Below are positions 53,704 through 62,141 of a DNA stretch of 64,000 nt, in pieces. The translations under genes and the position numbers were made by a program. This DNA is from Limimaricola sp964022235 (GTDB lineage Bacteria; Pseudomonadota; Alphaproteobacteria; Rhodobacterales; Rhodobacteraceae): NCBI RefSeq assembly GCF_964022235.1, contig NZ_CAXHZL010000004.1:1-64000 (forward strand), in the 5' to 3' direction. The notes beneath the pieces were generated by a model. It was not told where the DNA came from. It was given only the letters and a program-made list of their open reading frames with translations, and made no database searches. The stretch's first letter is position 1; the number at the start of each line of letters is the position of its first letter.

Positions 53704-54315
53704 ATGAAGAGCGTGGAAGAGATAGCGGCCGAAATCGTCGCGCGCGAAGGCGGCTATGTCGACGACCCGGACGATCCGGGCGGGGCCACGAACATGGGCG
53801 TCACCATCGGCACGCTGCGGCGGCTGGGCTATGATCTCGACGCCGATGGCCGGATCACCACCGCCGATCTCAAGCGCCTCAGCCGGGCGCAGGCCACCGG
53901 GATTTTCATCGAGCACTACTACAAGCGGCCCCGCATCGACGCGCTGCCTGAACCGCTGCGCGCCTCGGTCTTCGACATGTATGTCAATTCGGGTGCCAAC
54001 GCGGTGAAAATCCTGCAGCGCCTGCTCGTGGCGATGCGCATTCCTGTCGCGATCGACGGCATCATCGGGCCGCAGACCATCGCGGCGGCGGCGCGCGCGC
54101 AGGCCGCGGCCCCCGATCATCTGGCGGATGCCTACGGCATCGCCCGGCGCAATTACTACTACAGCCTCGCCGATCGCCGCCCGGCGAGCCGCAAATACGC
54201 GCGCCGGCGCGACGGCGGCAAGGGCGGCTGGATCACCCGCGCCGAGGAATTCATCGCGCCGAAATACCGCCTCACCGAGGCGCAGCATCGCGAAAGGGTC
54301 GCAGCATGGGGTTGA
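53704..54315 (+). CDS. endolysin, glycoside hydrolase 108 (holin-associated N-acetylmuramidase)
   Basis: The 203-residue muramidase has no signal peptide. The GH108 catalytic domain opens with the Glu of IVAREGGYVDDPDDPGGATNMGVT (E about 15). The C-terminal PG-binding-3 part contains FDMYVNSGANAVKILQRLL and VAIDGIIGPQTIAAA. It overlaps the holin gene by 10 bases and probably needs it for export. The endolysin plus 3TM-holin pair is the lysis module of gene-transfer agents in Rhodobacteraceae, where it lies away from the structural cluster. The ATG follows GGAGGGTGAGAG. Confidence 0.92.
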   Translation: MKSVEEIAAEIVAREGGYVDDPDDPGGATNMGVTIGTLRRLGYDLDADGRITTADLKRLSRAQATGIFIEHYYKRPRIDALPEPLRASVFDMYVNSGANAVKILQRLLVAMRIPVAIDGIIGPQTIAAAARAQAAAPDHLADAYGIARRNYYYSLADRRPASRKYARRRDGGKGGWITRAEEFIAPKYRLTEAQHRERVAAWG

Positions 54316-54869
54316 TCGGGGGGATCTTCACGACGCTGTTCGGCGCACGCCGCAACGTCGTGGTCGAAACGGTCGAGGCGTTTCGCGAGAACGCCGAAAG
54401 CGGTGCGGTGCGGGCGTCGGATCACCGCGCGGACGTGCTGGCGCAATATGCCGCCGAAATGGCGCGCGAGCGGCGCGGGCATTGGGACCGCTTCATTGAC
54501 GGGCTGAACCGGTTGCCGCGCCCGGCGATGGCCTTCGGCACGCTCGGACTGATCGGGGCGGCGATGACCGACCCGGTCTGGTTCATGGCCCGCATGGAGG
54601 GGCTGGCGCTGGTGCCCGAGCCACTTTGGTGGCTGATGGGCGCGGTGGTCAGCTTCTACTTCGGGGCGCGGATGCAGGCGCATGGCCAGAGCTTCGAGCG
54701 CGAGATGGCCGAGGCGCTGGCGCGGATGCGGACGCTTCGGCCCGAGCCCGCGCCCATACCCTTGCCCGAGCCAGCGGCCGCGCCCTTGCCGCGACCGATC
54801 GGGGCCAAGGCCCGGGTCGGCGGTGAAGCCAACGCGGCGCTCGAGGATTGGCAGCGCACGCAGGCGTGA
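54306..54869 (+). CDS. holin, GTA_holin_3TM-like
   Basis: The 187-residue protein has a cytoplasmic N terminus (about 1-65, charged helical; NVVVETVEAFRENAESGAVRASDHR). Hydrophobic helices in about 72-90 and 110-125 (PAMAFGTLGLIGAAMTDPVWF, PLWWLMGAVVSFYFGARMQ) follow, then a Pro/Ala-rich C-terminal tail. The pattern resembles PF11351-type GTA holins (3TM), although only two clear helices are visible here. It would make the membrane lesion that lets the endolysin reach the wall. It overlaps the endolysin gene. Confidence 0.85.
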   Translation: MGLIGGIFTTLFGARRNVVVETVEAFRENAESGAVRASDHRADVLAQYAAEMARERRGHWDRFIDGLNRLPRPAMAFGTLGLIGAAMTDPVWFMARMEGLALVPEPLWWLMGAVVSFYFGARMQAHGQSFEREMAEALARMRTLRPEPAPIPLPEPAAAPLPRPIGAKARVGGEANAALEDWQRTQA

Positions 54870-54948
54870 CCGGCTTCCCGCGTGGGAGCGACGATCCGTC
54901 CCGCCCCCGTGATAGCGCGGGCCGGGCGGATCGGTTACAACCTTGTCC

Positions 54949-56922
54949 ATGTTGATCGAACTTGGACACTTCGCCCTGATTCTGGCCTTTGCCACCGCCA
55001 TCGTTCAGATGGTGGTGCCGCTCATCGGTGCACAAAAGGGCTGGCGCGGCTGGATGGGCGTGGCAGAGCCCGCCGCCACCGCGCAATTCGCGCTCACCGC
55101 CTTCGCCTTCGGAACCCTGACGGTGGCCTTCGTCACCTCGGATTTCTCGGTAGCACTGGTGGTGGCCAATTCGCATTCCTTGAAGCCGATGCTCTACAAG
55201 GTGAGCGGCGTCTGGGGAAACCACGAGGGATCGCTGCTCTTGTGGTTGGTGATCCTGTCGGGCTTCGGCGCGACCGCCGCCTGGTTCGGCGGCAACCTGC
55301 CCGAGCGGCTTCGTGCGCGGGTGCTGGCGGTGCAGGCCTCGATCGGCGTCGCCTTCTTCGCCTTTTTGCTGTTCACCTCGAACCCGTTCCTGCGCATGGC
55401 GGTGCCGCCCTTCGACGGGCAGGACCTGAACCCGCTCCTGCAGGACCCCGGCCTCGCGTTTCACCCGCCGTTTCTCTACCTCGGCTATGTCGGCCTCTCG
55501 ATGTCGTTCTCCTTTGCGGTCGCGGCGTTGATCGAAGGTCGCGTCGATGCCGCATGGGCGCGCTGGGTTCGGCCCTGGACCCTCGCCGCATGGTTGTTTC
55601 TGACCATTGGCATCGCGCTGGGTTCGTGGTGGGCCTATTACGAACTGGGCTGGGGTGGCTTCTGGTTCTGGGATCCGGTCGAAAACGCGAGCTTCATGCC
55701 GTGGCTTCTGGCCGCCGCCCTGCTGCATTCGGCCATCGTCACCGAAAAGCGCGAGGCGCTCAAAAGCTGGACCGTGCTGCTGGCGATCCTTGCCTTCAGC
55801 TTCTCGCTCTTGGGCACCTTCATCGTACGCTCGGGCGTGCTCACCTCCGTGCACGCCTTCGCCAACGATCCCGAGCGCGGCGTCTTCATCCTGATGATCC
55901 TCGCCGTCTTCACCGGCGGCGCGCTGACGCTCTATGCCGCGCGCGCCCATGCGATGGAGGCCAAGGGCGTTTTCGGCCTCGTGAGCCGCGAGAGCGCGCT
56001 GGTGGCCAACAACGTGCTGCTCGCCGTGGCGGCGATGGTGGTCTTTGTCGGCACGCTCTGGCCCCTGATCGCCGAGATGGCCTTTGGCCGGGTGCTGTCG
56101 GTCGGCCCGCCGTTCTTCGACGCGGCATTCACGCCGTTCTTCGTGGCGCTGGCGCTGCTGCTGCCGCCGGGCACGCTCATCGCATGGAAGCGCGCCTCGG
56201 GCGGTCGGGTGCTGCGGCAACTTTGGCCCGCCCTGACGCTGGCGCTGGCGCTGTTGCTGCTGGGCTACGCGCTTGGTTCGGGGCGCTCGGCGTTGGGCCC
56301 GTTGGGTCTGGCCCTCGGCGGCTGGGTGATCGGCGGCGCCGGGACCGATCTCTGGGCGCGCTCGGGGCGTGGGGCGCTCTCCGCGCGCTTGGGTCGCTTG
56401 CGCCGCCTGCCGCGCGCCGATTGGGGACGCGGGATGGCGCATGGCGGGCTTGGCGTCACCATCATCGGTATCGCTGGCCTGCTGGCTTGGCAGCAAGAGG
56501 ACATCCGCGTCGCCGAGATCGGCGACACTTGGACCCTTGGTCGCTATGAGATCACGCTCGACACGGTGCGCGAGGCCGAAGGGCCGAACTATCTCACCAC
56601 CATCGGCGAAATGTCGGTGCGCGAAAACGACCGCGTGGTGGCGACCCTGCTGCCCGAAAAGCGGTTCTACCCGGTGGCGGGCATGCCCACCACCGAGGCC
56701 GGGATCGACGGCGGGATATGGCGCGACCTCTACCTCGTGATCGGCGATCCGCAGGACGGCGGCGGCTGGGCCGTGCGCAGCCATGTCAAACCCATGGCGG
56801 GCTGGATCTGGGCCGGTGCCATCCTGATGGCGCTTGGCGGTCTCACCTCGCTGTCCGACCGGCGGATGCGCGTGGCGGCGGGGGCACGGCGCGCCGCGCC
56901 CGCGCCGGTGGCGGCAGAGTGA
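54949..56922 (+). CDS. ccmF: haem lyase subunit CcmF
   Basis: Multi-spanning component (about 14-15 helices) that reduces and attaches haem to apocytochrome c. The protein has 657 residues. The WWD motif is GWGGFWFWDPVENASFMPWL (about 229-248), with the neighbouring HPPFLYLGYVG and WAYYELGWGG. The C-terminal soluble segment reads TLGRYEITLDTVREAEGPNY. ATG 54949 is used; a TTG two codons earlier (54943) is an alternative. The 79-base gap to the holin gene is its only separation. It overlaps ccmH by GTGA. Confidence 0.96.
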   Translation: MLIELGHFALILAFATAIVQMVVPLIGAQKGWRGWMGVAEPAATAQFALTAFAFGTLTVAFVTSDFSVALVVANSHSLKPMLYKVSGVWGNHEGSLLLWLVILSGFGATAAWFGGNLPERLRARVLAVQASIGVAFFAFLLFTSNPFLRMAVPPFDGQDLNPLLQDPGLAFHPPFLYLGYVGLSMSFSFAVAALIEGRVDAAWARWVRPWTLAAWLFLTIGIALGSWWAYYELGWGGFWFWDPVENASFMPWLLAAALLHSAIVTEKREALKSWTVLLAILAFSFSLLGTFIVRSGVLTSVHAFANDPERGVFILMILAVFTGGALTLYAARAHAMEAKGVFGLVSRESALVANNVLLAVAAMVVFVGTLWPLIAEMAFGRVLSVGPPFFDAAFTPFFVALALLLPPGTLIAWKRASGGRVLRQLWPALTLALALLLLGYALGSGRSALGPLGLALGGWVIGGAGTDLWARSGRGALSARLGRLRRLPRADWGRGMAHGGLGVTIIGIAGLLAWQQEDIRVAEIGDTWTLGRYEITLDTVREAEGPNYLTTIGEMSVRENDRVVATLLPEKRFYPVAGMPTTEAGIDGGIWRDLYLVIGDPQDGGGWAVRSHVKPMAGWIWAGAILMALGGLTSLSDRRMRVAAGARRAAPAPVAAE

Positions 56923-57362
56923 GGCGGCTGGCCCTCCTCCTCGCCCTCGTGGCAGCACCCGCCTTCGCGGTGCAGCCCGACGAGGTGCTCGACGATCCCG
57001 CGCTCGAAGCGCGCGCGCGCGACATCAGCGCCGGGCTCCGCTGCCCGGTTTGCCGCAACGAGAGCATCGACGAGAGCAATGCGGGCGTCAGCCGCGATCT
57101 GCGCCTGATGGTGCGCGAGCGGCTGCTCGCGGGCGACACCGATGCCGAAACGATGCAGGCCGTGGTCGACCGCTATGGCGAATACGTGCTGCTCAAGCCC
57201 GATGCCTCGGGAGCCAACCTGATCTTGTGGCTCGCCGCCCCCGGCCTGCTGATCCTCGCGGGTGGCGTCGCCTTCGTGTCGATCCGTCGTCGCGCCTCGG
57301 GCCCCGAGGATCGCCTCACCGAAGAGGAAGAGACCAAGCTCCGGGACATCCTGAAGCCCTGA
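56919..57362 (+). CDS. ccmH: cytochrome c maturation thiol oxidoreductase CcmH
   Basis: The 147-residue periplasmic protein keeps apocytochrome CXXCH thiols reduced with CcmF. A signal peptide (RRLALLLALVAAPAFAV) precedes the redox motif LRCPVC in ISAGLRCPVCRNESIDESNA. A C-terminal transmembrane helix (LILWLAAPGLLILAGGVAFV) and short cytoplasmic tail follow. The GTG start overlaps the ccmF stop (GTGA), confirming coupling. No CcmI-type TPR extension is fused; that gene is not in the window. Confidence 0.95.
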   Translation: MRRLALLLALVAAPAFAVQPDEVLDDPALEARARDISAGLRCPVCRNESIDESNAGVSRDLRLMVRERLLAGDTDAETMQAVVDRYGEYVLLKPDASGANLILWLAAPGLLILAGGVAFVSIRRRASGPEDRLTEEEETKLRDILKP

Positions 57363-57430
57363 CGCTTGGTTGCCCCTTTTTTCGCGCGCGCGCCGCTGTA
57401 GGCTCGCTCGCGAACCAGGGGAGAGCTTTG

Positions 57431-58207
57431 ATGGACTACCAGACGATCGGTCTCGCGGTGAAGGAGGGCGTGGCGCTGCTCACGCTCGACCGCCCGGCGG
57501 TGATGAATGCGCTCAACACCCAGATGCGGGCCGAGATCACCCATGCCCTGCGCAACCTCGACGCCAGCGCGCGGGTGCTGGTGCTGACCGGTGCGGGCCG
57601 CGCCTTCTGCTCGGGTCAGGATCTGGGCGACACCGGCAACGCCAACGTCACCGATCTCGAGCGTGTGCTGCGCGACGAATACGTGCCGATGCTGCTCGCA
57701 TTGCGGGATCTGCCGGTGCCCAGCATCGCCGCGGTGAACGGGGCCGCGGCAGGGGCAGGGGCCAACCTCGCGCTGGCCTGCGACGTGGTGATCGCCTCCG
57801 AGGCCGCGCATTTCACCCAAGCTTTCACGCGGATTGGTCTCATCCCCGACGCGGGCGGCACATGGACGCTGCCACGGCAGGTGGGGGCCGCGCGCGCGAT
57901 GGGGGCGATGCTCTTCGCCGACCGGATCCCGGCGCGTCAGGCGGCCGAATGGGGCATGATCTACGAAGCCGCCCCCGAGTCCGATTTCGAGGAACGCTGG
58001 CAGGGGCGGGCGGCGCAGCTGGCGCAGGGCCCCACCGAGACCTACCGCCACCTGCGCGAAGCGATGCGCGCCAGCCCCGAGAACGGCTTCGAGGCGCAGC
58101 TTGCACACGAGGCGCGTCTGCAGGGGGCCTGCGGGCGCAGCCGCGATTTCAAGGAAGGGGTCGTGGCCTTCATCGAAAAGCGCGCGCCGCGCTTCGAAGG
58201 GCGCTGA
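57431..58207 (+). CDS. enoyl-CoA hydratase/isomerase family, PaaG-like
   Basis: The 258-residue crotonase-fold protein has the oxyanion-hole residues in RAFCSGQDLGDTG and AAVNGAAAGAGANLALACDVVIA. IGLIPDAGGTWTLPRQVG is the acyl-CoA site. The GQDLGD feature is typical of 2-(1,2-epoxy-1,2-dihydrophenyl)acetyl-CoA isomerases (PaaG) of phenylacetate degradation, although the other paa genes are absent here. The ATG follows GGGGAGAGCTTTG. It converges on the unknown gene four bases away. Confidence 0.87.
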   Translation: MDYQTIGLAVKEGVALLTLDRPAVMNALNTQMRAEITHALRNLDASARVLVLTGAGRAFCSGQDLGDTGNANVTDLERVLRDEYVPMLLALRDLPVPSIAAVNGAAAGAGANLALACDVVIASEAAHFTQAFTRIGLIPDAGGTWTLPRQVGAARAMGAMLFADRIPARQAAEWGMIYEAAPESDFEERWQGRAAQLAQGPTETYRHLREAMRASPENGFEAQLAHEARLQGACGRSRDFKEGVVAFIEKRAPRFEGR

Positions 58208-58211
58208 CGAT

Positions 58212-58820
58212 TCAGGCGGCGCTGGCCCCGCGCTGCGTCAGGCGCGACATCAGCGGCAGGATGTCGTCGAGCACGCCACCGAAGACCGAACCGTCGGTCG
58301 AGGGCCGCGCCGTCCTGCCGGCGGCGGGACGCGCGGGAAAGCGGCCTTCGACGGTGAAGCTTTCGCAGGCGACGTGGTTCGCGGCCGTCGGCACGAGCTG
58401 CAGCGAAAAGTCGCGCCCGGCGAGATCGTCGAGGGTGAGCGACAGCGTGTCGTGGGCCAGCGTCAGGCGGGTCTCGCGGGGGGCGTTGATGCCCATCGCG
58501 GTGGCGCGGCCCAAACGTGCGCCGCAATCATAGCCGCGCCCCGACCGGTCGGTCCCATGCACCTTGCGGGCACCGAAGCACTGCTTGCGCAGATGCGGGC
58601 CGGTCAGGCTCATCTGACCCAGAAGATCGTGATCGGCAAAGTCGAACACAAGCGCCGCGATTCCGAGCCCCTGACCTTCGCCCTCCGCCATCTCCAGCCC
58701 GAGCAAAATGGTGCCATCCGCCGTCTCGTGCAGCGCCAGCTTGATACGAACGTCGCGGCCGAAGATGGCGTTGGCGCTTTCGGGCGTGGGGGTGGACTGC
58801 ACTGCGATATGGGTCGGCAT
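58212..58820 (-). CDS. uncharacterised protein of about 200 residues
   Basis: The 202-residue protein has no signal peptide. The N-terminal part (FGRDVRIKLALHETADGTILLGLEM) and middle (IAALVFDFADHDLLGQMSLTGPHL ... GINAPRETRLTLAHDTLSLTLDD) look like alternating beta strands. A Gly/Asp-rich turn region lies between them, and an Arg/Ala-rich linker near the C terminus. The pattern loosely recalls beta-sandwich domains of Rhodobacteraceae calcium-binding surface proteins; this is from memory and weak. The ATG has GGAAGGATCTACCC upstream, a strong ribosome site. Its promoter must lie in the AT-rich spacer after 58820. Confidence 0.7.
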   Translation of the reverse strand: MPTHIAVQSTPTPESANAIFGRDVRIKLALHETADGTILLGLEMAEGEGQGLGIAALVFDFADHDLLGQMSLTGPHLRKQCFGARKVHGTDRSGRGYDCGARLGRATAMGINAPRETRLTLAHDTLSLTLDDLAGRDFSLQLVPTAANHVACESFTVEGRFPARPAAGRTARPSTDGSVFGGVLDDILPLMSRLTQRGASAA

Positions 58821-59230
58821 GGGTAGATCCTTCCGCTGAGGGCTGAAACTGGCACTGGTCTAACTGAACGCATTCTGTATCGCCCCGGATTGCGGCATTG
58901 CGGTGGCATCGCGGCCGGGGATCTGGGAAATGCCCTTTATCGCCAATGGCTTAGGCGAAAGGATAGGTCTCTAAAGTATAGGTCTCCTATCCTAAATTTT
59001 TTGACACCGAGGTTTTCTAAGGAAATCAAGGGTTCTTTTGAGAGCCCTGTTTGTCCGGACATGTCCCATTCGGCAGGTCGATGGCTCGACAATACGGCGG
59101 TTCGGGCAAGGATTGATGCATTGTGGTCCGCAATCTTCATCCGCGCCCATGCGGCGCGTCGATCGTGGCAAAATCATGGCGATTCCCTTGTCATTCGCTA
59201 CCGGTGTTGCCCGACTCGCGCCCCGAAACG
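58821..59230. promoter_or_regulatory. AT-rich regulatory spacer between the unknown gene and gltA
   Basis: This 410-base gap is the largest gene-free stretch here. It contains an inverted repeat AGGATAGG (58960-58967) / CCTATCCT (58986-58993), and within it two direct copies of ATAGGTCTC (58963-58971 and 58978-58986, period 15). TTGACA lies at 59001-59006, a stem GGGTTCT/AGAGCCC at 59030-59047, and the palindrome TGTCCGGACA at 59052-59061. I see no convincing coding frame. Confidence 0.5.
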
Positions 59231-59232
59231 CA

Positions 59233-59261
59233 AACGGGCCCGGCGTCGCCGCCGGGCCCGT
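59233..59261. terminator. terminator after gltA
   Basis: ACGGGCCCGGC (59234-59244) pairs perfectly with GCCGGGCCCGT (59251-59261) around GTCGCC. The T-run is short on both strands. Confidence 0.7.
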
Positions 59262-59287
59262 CCTTCGTTCCGTCGATCGCAAGCGGA

Positions 59288-60583
59288 TCAGCGCGTCTCG
59301 ATATCCACATAGTCGCGCGCGGCGGCCCCGAGATAGAGCTGGCGCGGACGGCCGATCTTGAGCTGCGGATCGGCGAGCTGCTCCTTCCACTGCGAGACCC
59401 AACCGACGGTGCGCGCCAGCGCGAAGATCGGCGTGAACATTGAGGTCGGGAAGCCCATCGCATCGAGGATGATGCCCGAATAGAAATCAACGTTCGGGTA
59501 GAGCTTCTTCTCGGAGAAGTAGGGATCTTCCAGCGCCAGACGCTCGAGCTCCTTGGCGACCTGCAGCGTCGGGTTGTTCTCGACGCCGAGCAGATCGAGC
59601 ACCTCGTCGGCGCTTTCCTTCATCACCTTCGCGCGCGGGTCGAAGTTCTTGTAGACCCGGTGGCCGAAGCCCATCAGGCGGAACGGGTCGTTCTTGTCCT
59701 TGGCGCGGGCGATGAACTCGGGGATCCGGTCCGGGGTGCCGATCTCGCGCAGCATCTCGAGGCAGGCCTGGTTGGCGCCGCCATGGGCAGGGCCCCAGAG
59801 ACAGGCGATGCCGGCGGCGATGCAGGCGAACGGGTTGGCGCCCGAGGAGGAGGCGAGGCGCACCGTCGAGGTCGAGGCGTTCTGCTCGTGATCGGCGTGC
59901 AGCGTGAAGATCCGGTCCATCGCGCGGGCGAGGATCGGGTTCACCTCGTATTCCTCGGCCGGGACCGAGAAGCACATGCGCAGGAAGTTCGACGCATAGT
60001 CGAGATCGTTGCGCGGATACACGAAGGGCTGGCCGATCGAGTACTTGTAGGCCATCGCCGCGATGGTCGGCATCTTCGCGATCAGGCGGATCGAGGCGAC
60101 CTCGCGCTGGTGCTGGTCGTTGATGTCGGTGCTGTCGTGGTAGAAAGCCGACATCGCGCCGACCACGCCCACCATGGTGGCCATGGGATGCGCATCGCGG
60201 CGGAAGCCACGGAAGAAGTTGTGCATCTGCTCGTGGATCATCGTGTGACGCGTCACCAGCGTCTCGAACTCCTCGAGCTGCGCCGCCGAGGGCAGCTCGC
60301 CATAGAGCAGCAGGTAGCAAACCTCGAGGTAGTGCGACTGCTTGGCGAGCTGGTCGATCGGGTAGCCCCGATGCAGCAGCACGCCCGCTTCGCCATCGAT
60401 ATAGGTGATGGTGCTGTCGCAGGCCGCGGTCGAGGTGAAGCCCGGGTCATAGGTGAAGACGCCCGCCTGCGCATAGAGCTTGCGGATGTCGATGACTTCG
60501 GGCCCGTCGGTGGGGGCGTACATCGCCAGATCATAGCTTTCGCCGTCGATCGTCAGCTTCGCGGTCTTGGTCGTTTCGGCCAT
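59288..60583 (-). CDS. gltA: citrate synthase, type II
   Basis: Condenses acetyl-CoA and oxaloacetate to enter the TCA cycle. The protein has 431 residues, the long hexameric class. Catalytic residues are in HADHEQNASTSTVRLASS (first His region), GPAHGGANQACLEML (His) and LMGFGHRVYKNFDPRAKV (His and the late Asp region). The N-terminal domain KLTIDGESYDLAMY is typical of Gram-negative NADH-sensitive enzymes. The start at 60583 follows GAAGGGGACCTGA. It is followed by a terminator and preceded by gltX on the same strand. Confidence 0.97.
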   Translation of the reverse strand: MAETTKTAKLTIDGESYDLAMYAPTDGPEVIDIRKLYAQAGVFTYDPGFTSTAACDSTITYIDGEAGVLLHRGYPIDQLAKQSHYLEVCYLLLYGELPSAAQLEEFETLVTRHTMIHEQMHNFFRGFRRDAHPMATMVGVVGAMSAFYHDSTDINDQHQREVASIRLIAKMPTIAAMAYKYSIGQPFVYPRNDLDYASNFLRMCFSVPAEEYEVNPILARAMDRIFTLHADHEQNASTSTVRLASSSGANPFACIAAGIACLWGPAHGGANQACLEMLREIGTPDRIPEFIARAKDKNDPFRLMGFGHRVYKNFDPRAKVMKESADEVLDLLGVENNPTLQVAKELERLALEDPYFSEKKLYPNVDFYSGIILDAMGFPTSMFTPIFALARTVGWVSQWKEQLADPQLKIGRPRQLYLGAAARDYVDIETR

Positions 60584-60686
60584 TCAGGTCCCCTTCGTGT
60601 TCCCGCCGCCGCTCAACTCGCGGCGCGGCGCTCTGATCTTTCGATGCCGCGGTGCAACATAGCGGCGGGAGGCAGGCGGGCCAGTG

Positions 60687-62090
60687 TCAGGCTGCCGCGT
60701 CCCCGATCCGCGCCACGCTTTCGTCGCGGCCGAGCACCAACATCATGTCGAATACGCTGGGGCTGACCATGCGCCCCGCCAGCGCGGCGCGCAAAGGCCC
60801 CGCAATCTTGCCCAGACCGAGCCCGTGAGTCTCGGCCAATGCGGTCACGACCCCCTCCAGCGCGTCCCGCTCCCAGCTAGCAGTTTGCAGCTGCGGCGTC
60901 AATTCTGCCAGTATACCACGGGATACATCATCGAGGCTCTTCGCCGATTTCTCATCCGGTTCGATCGGCCGGTCGGCCAGAACGAAATGCGCCTTTTCAA
61001 GGAGTTCCGGGAAAATCTTGGCCCGATCCTTGAGATGCGGCATCGCCTTGAGCAACCCGTCGCGCTGCCCTTCGGTCAGCGGCAATTGACCCGTGGCCTC
61101 CACGAACGCCTCAAGTTCATGCAGCAGCGCAGCATCGTCCGAGGCGGCGATGTGCTGGCGGCACAGGTTCTCGAGCTTCTTGGTGTCGAACCGGGCCGGC
61201 GATTTGCCGATGCCATTCAGGTCGAACCACTCGCGCGCCTGCGCGTCCGAGAAGAACTCGGCGTCGCCGTGGCTCCAACCAAGCCGCGTGAGATAGTTGC
61301 GCATGCCCGCCGCCGGGTAGCCCATCTGCTGGTACTCGGCCGCCCCCGTGGCGCCATGCCGCTTCGACAGCTTCTTGCCGTCGGGGCCGAAGATCAGCGG
61401 AACATGGGCAAAGACCGGAAGATCCCAGCCCATGGCGCGGTAGATCATCGCCTGCCGAAACGCATTGGTCATGTGATCGTCGCCGCGGATCACATGGGTC
61501 ACGCCCATGTCGTGGTCGTCGACGACGACGGCGAGCATGTAGACCGGCGAGCCGTCCGAGCGCAGCAGCACCATGTCGTCGAGCTGGTCGTTGCCGATGG
61601 TGATCTCGCCTTGCACCTCGTCCCGGATCGTCGTCGCGCCGTCGCGCGGGGCCTTGATGCGGATCACGAAGGGGGCGTCGGGGTGGTCGGCCTTGGCCAC
61701 GTCGCGCCAAGGTGATCGGTAAAGCGTCGAGCCACCTGCTTCGCGGGCGGTCTCGCGGAAGGCATCGATTTCCTCCGGCGTGGAAAAGCACTTGTAGGCC
61801 GTGCCTTCGGCCAGCATCTGCCGCGCCACCTCGGCGTGGCGCTCGGCGCCTTCGGCCTGGCTGATCGGCTCGCCGTCCCAATCCAGCCCGAGCCACGTCA
61901 GCCCGTCGAGGATCGCCTGTCGGTTCTCGGCGGTGGAGCGGGCGCGGTCGGTGTCTTCGATGCGCAGCAGGAACTTGCCGCCGCGACCACGGGCATAGAG
62001 CCAGTTGAACAGCGCGGTGCGCGCGCCACCGATATGGAGAGCGCCGGTGGGCGAGGGGGCGAAGCGGGTGACGACCGGGGTCTGGGACAT
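60687..62090 (-). CDS. gltX: glutamyl-tRNA synthetase
   Basis: Class I aminoacyl-tRNA synthetase, 467 residues. The HIGH-type motif is FAPSPTGALHIGGARTALFNWLYAR (HIGG, about 18), the KMSKS-type loop is GPDGKKLSKRHGATG (KLSKR, about 246), and the anticodon-binding helical domain fills the C-terminal third. ATG at 62090 has no clear ribosome site; an in-frame ATG ten codons upstream (62120) is an alternative with AAAGG nearby. A very long open frame continues upstream antisense to comEC but is not coding. Divergent from comEC. Confidence 0.96.
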   Translation of the reverse strand: MSQTPVVTRFAPSPTGALHIGGARTALFNWLYARGRGGKFLLRIEDTDRARSTAENRQAILDGLTWLGLDWDGEPISQAEGAERHAEVARQMLAEGTAYKCFSTPEEIDAFRETAREAGGSTLYRSPWRDVAKADHPDAPFVIRIKAPRDGATTIRDEVQGEITIGNDQLDDMVLLRSDGSPVYMLAVVVDDHDMGVTHVIRGDDHMTNAFRQAMIYRAMGWDLPVFAHVPLIFGPDGKKLSKRHGATGAAEYQQMGYPAAGMRNYLTRLGWSHGDAEFFSDAQAREWFDLNGIGKSPARFDTKKLENLCRQHIAASDDAALLHELEAFVEATGQLPLTEGQRDGLLKAMPHLKDRAKIFPELLEKAHFVLADRPIEPDEKSAKSLDDVSRGILAELTPQLQTASWERDALEGVVTALAETHGLGLGKIAGPLRAALAGRMVSPSVFDMMLVLGRDESVARIGDAAA

Positions 62091-62101
62091 GTCGGGGAGA
62101 T

Positions 62102-62116
62102 TTAACCTTTCGCTAA
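62102..62116. promoter_or_regulatory. CtrA-like site between gltX and comEC
   Basis: TTAA-CCTTTCG-CTAA matches the CtrA consensus TTAA-N7-TTAA with one mismatch, and is followed by CC as in TTAACC half-sites. It lies 25 bases before the comEC ATG, in the 51-base divergent spacer. Confidence 0.45.
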
Positions 62117-62141
62117 CCATGCTGCGCGCAGCCTTGCTTGC

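Noticed and set aside
53704..54869. Remnant prophage explanation for endolysin and holin
   Set aside because: No integrase, attachment-site repeat or structural phage gene is nearby, and the base composition matches the neighbours; a GTA-type lysis pair fits better, though not proved.
59001..59030. Complete sigma-70 promoter starting at TTGACA
   Set aside because: No acceptable -10 sequence occurs 16-18 bases downstream (AATCAA at best).
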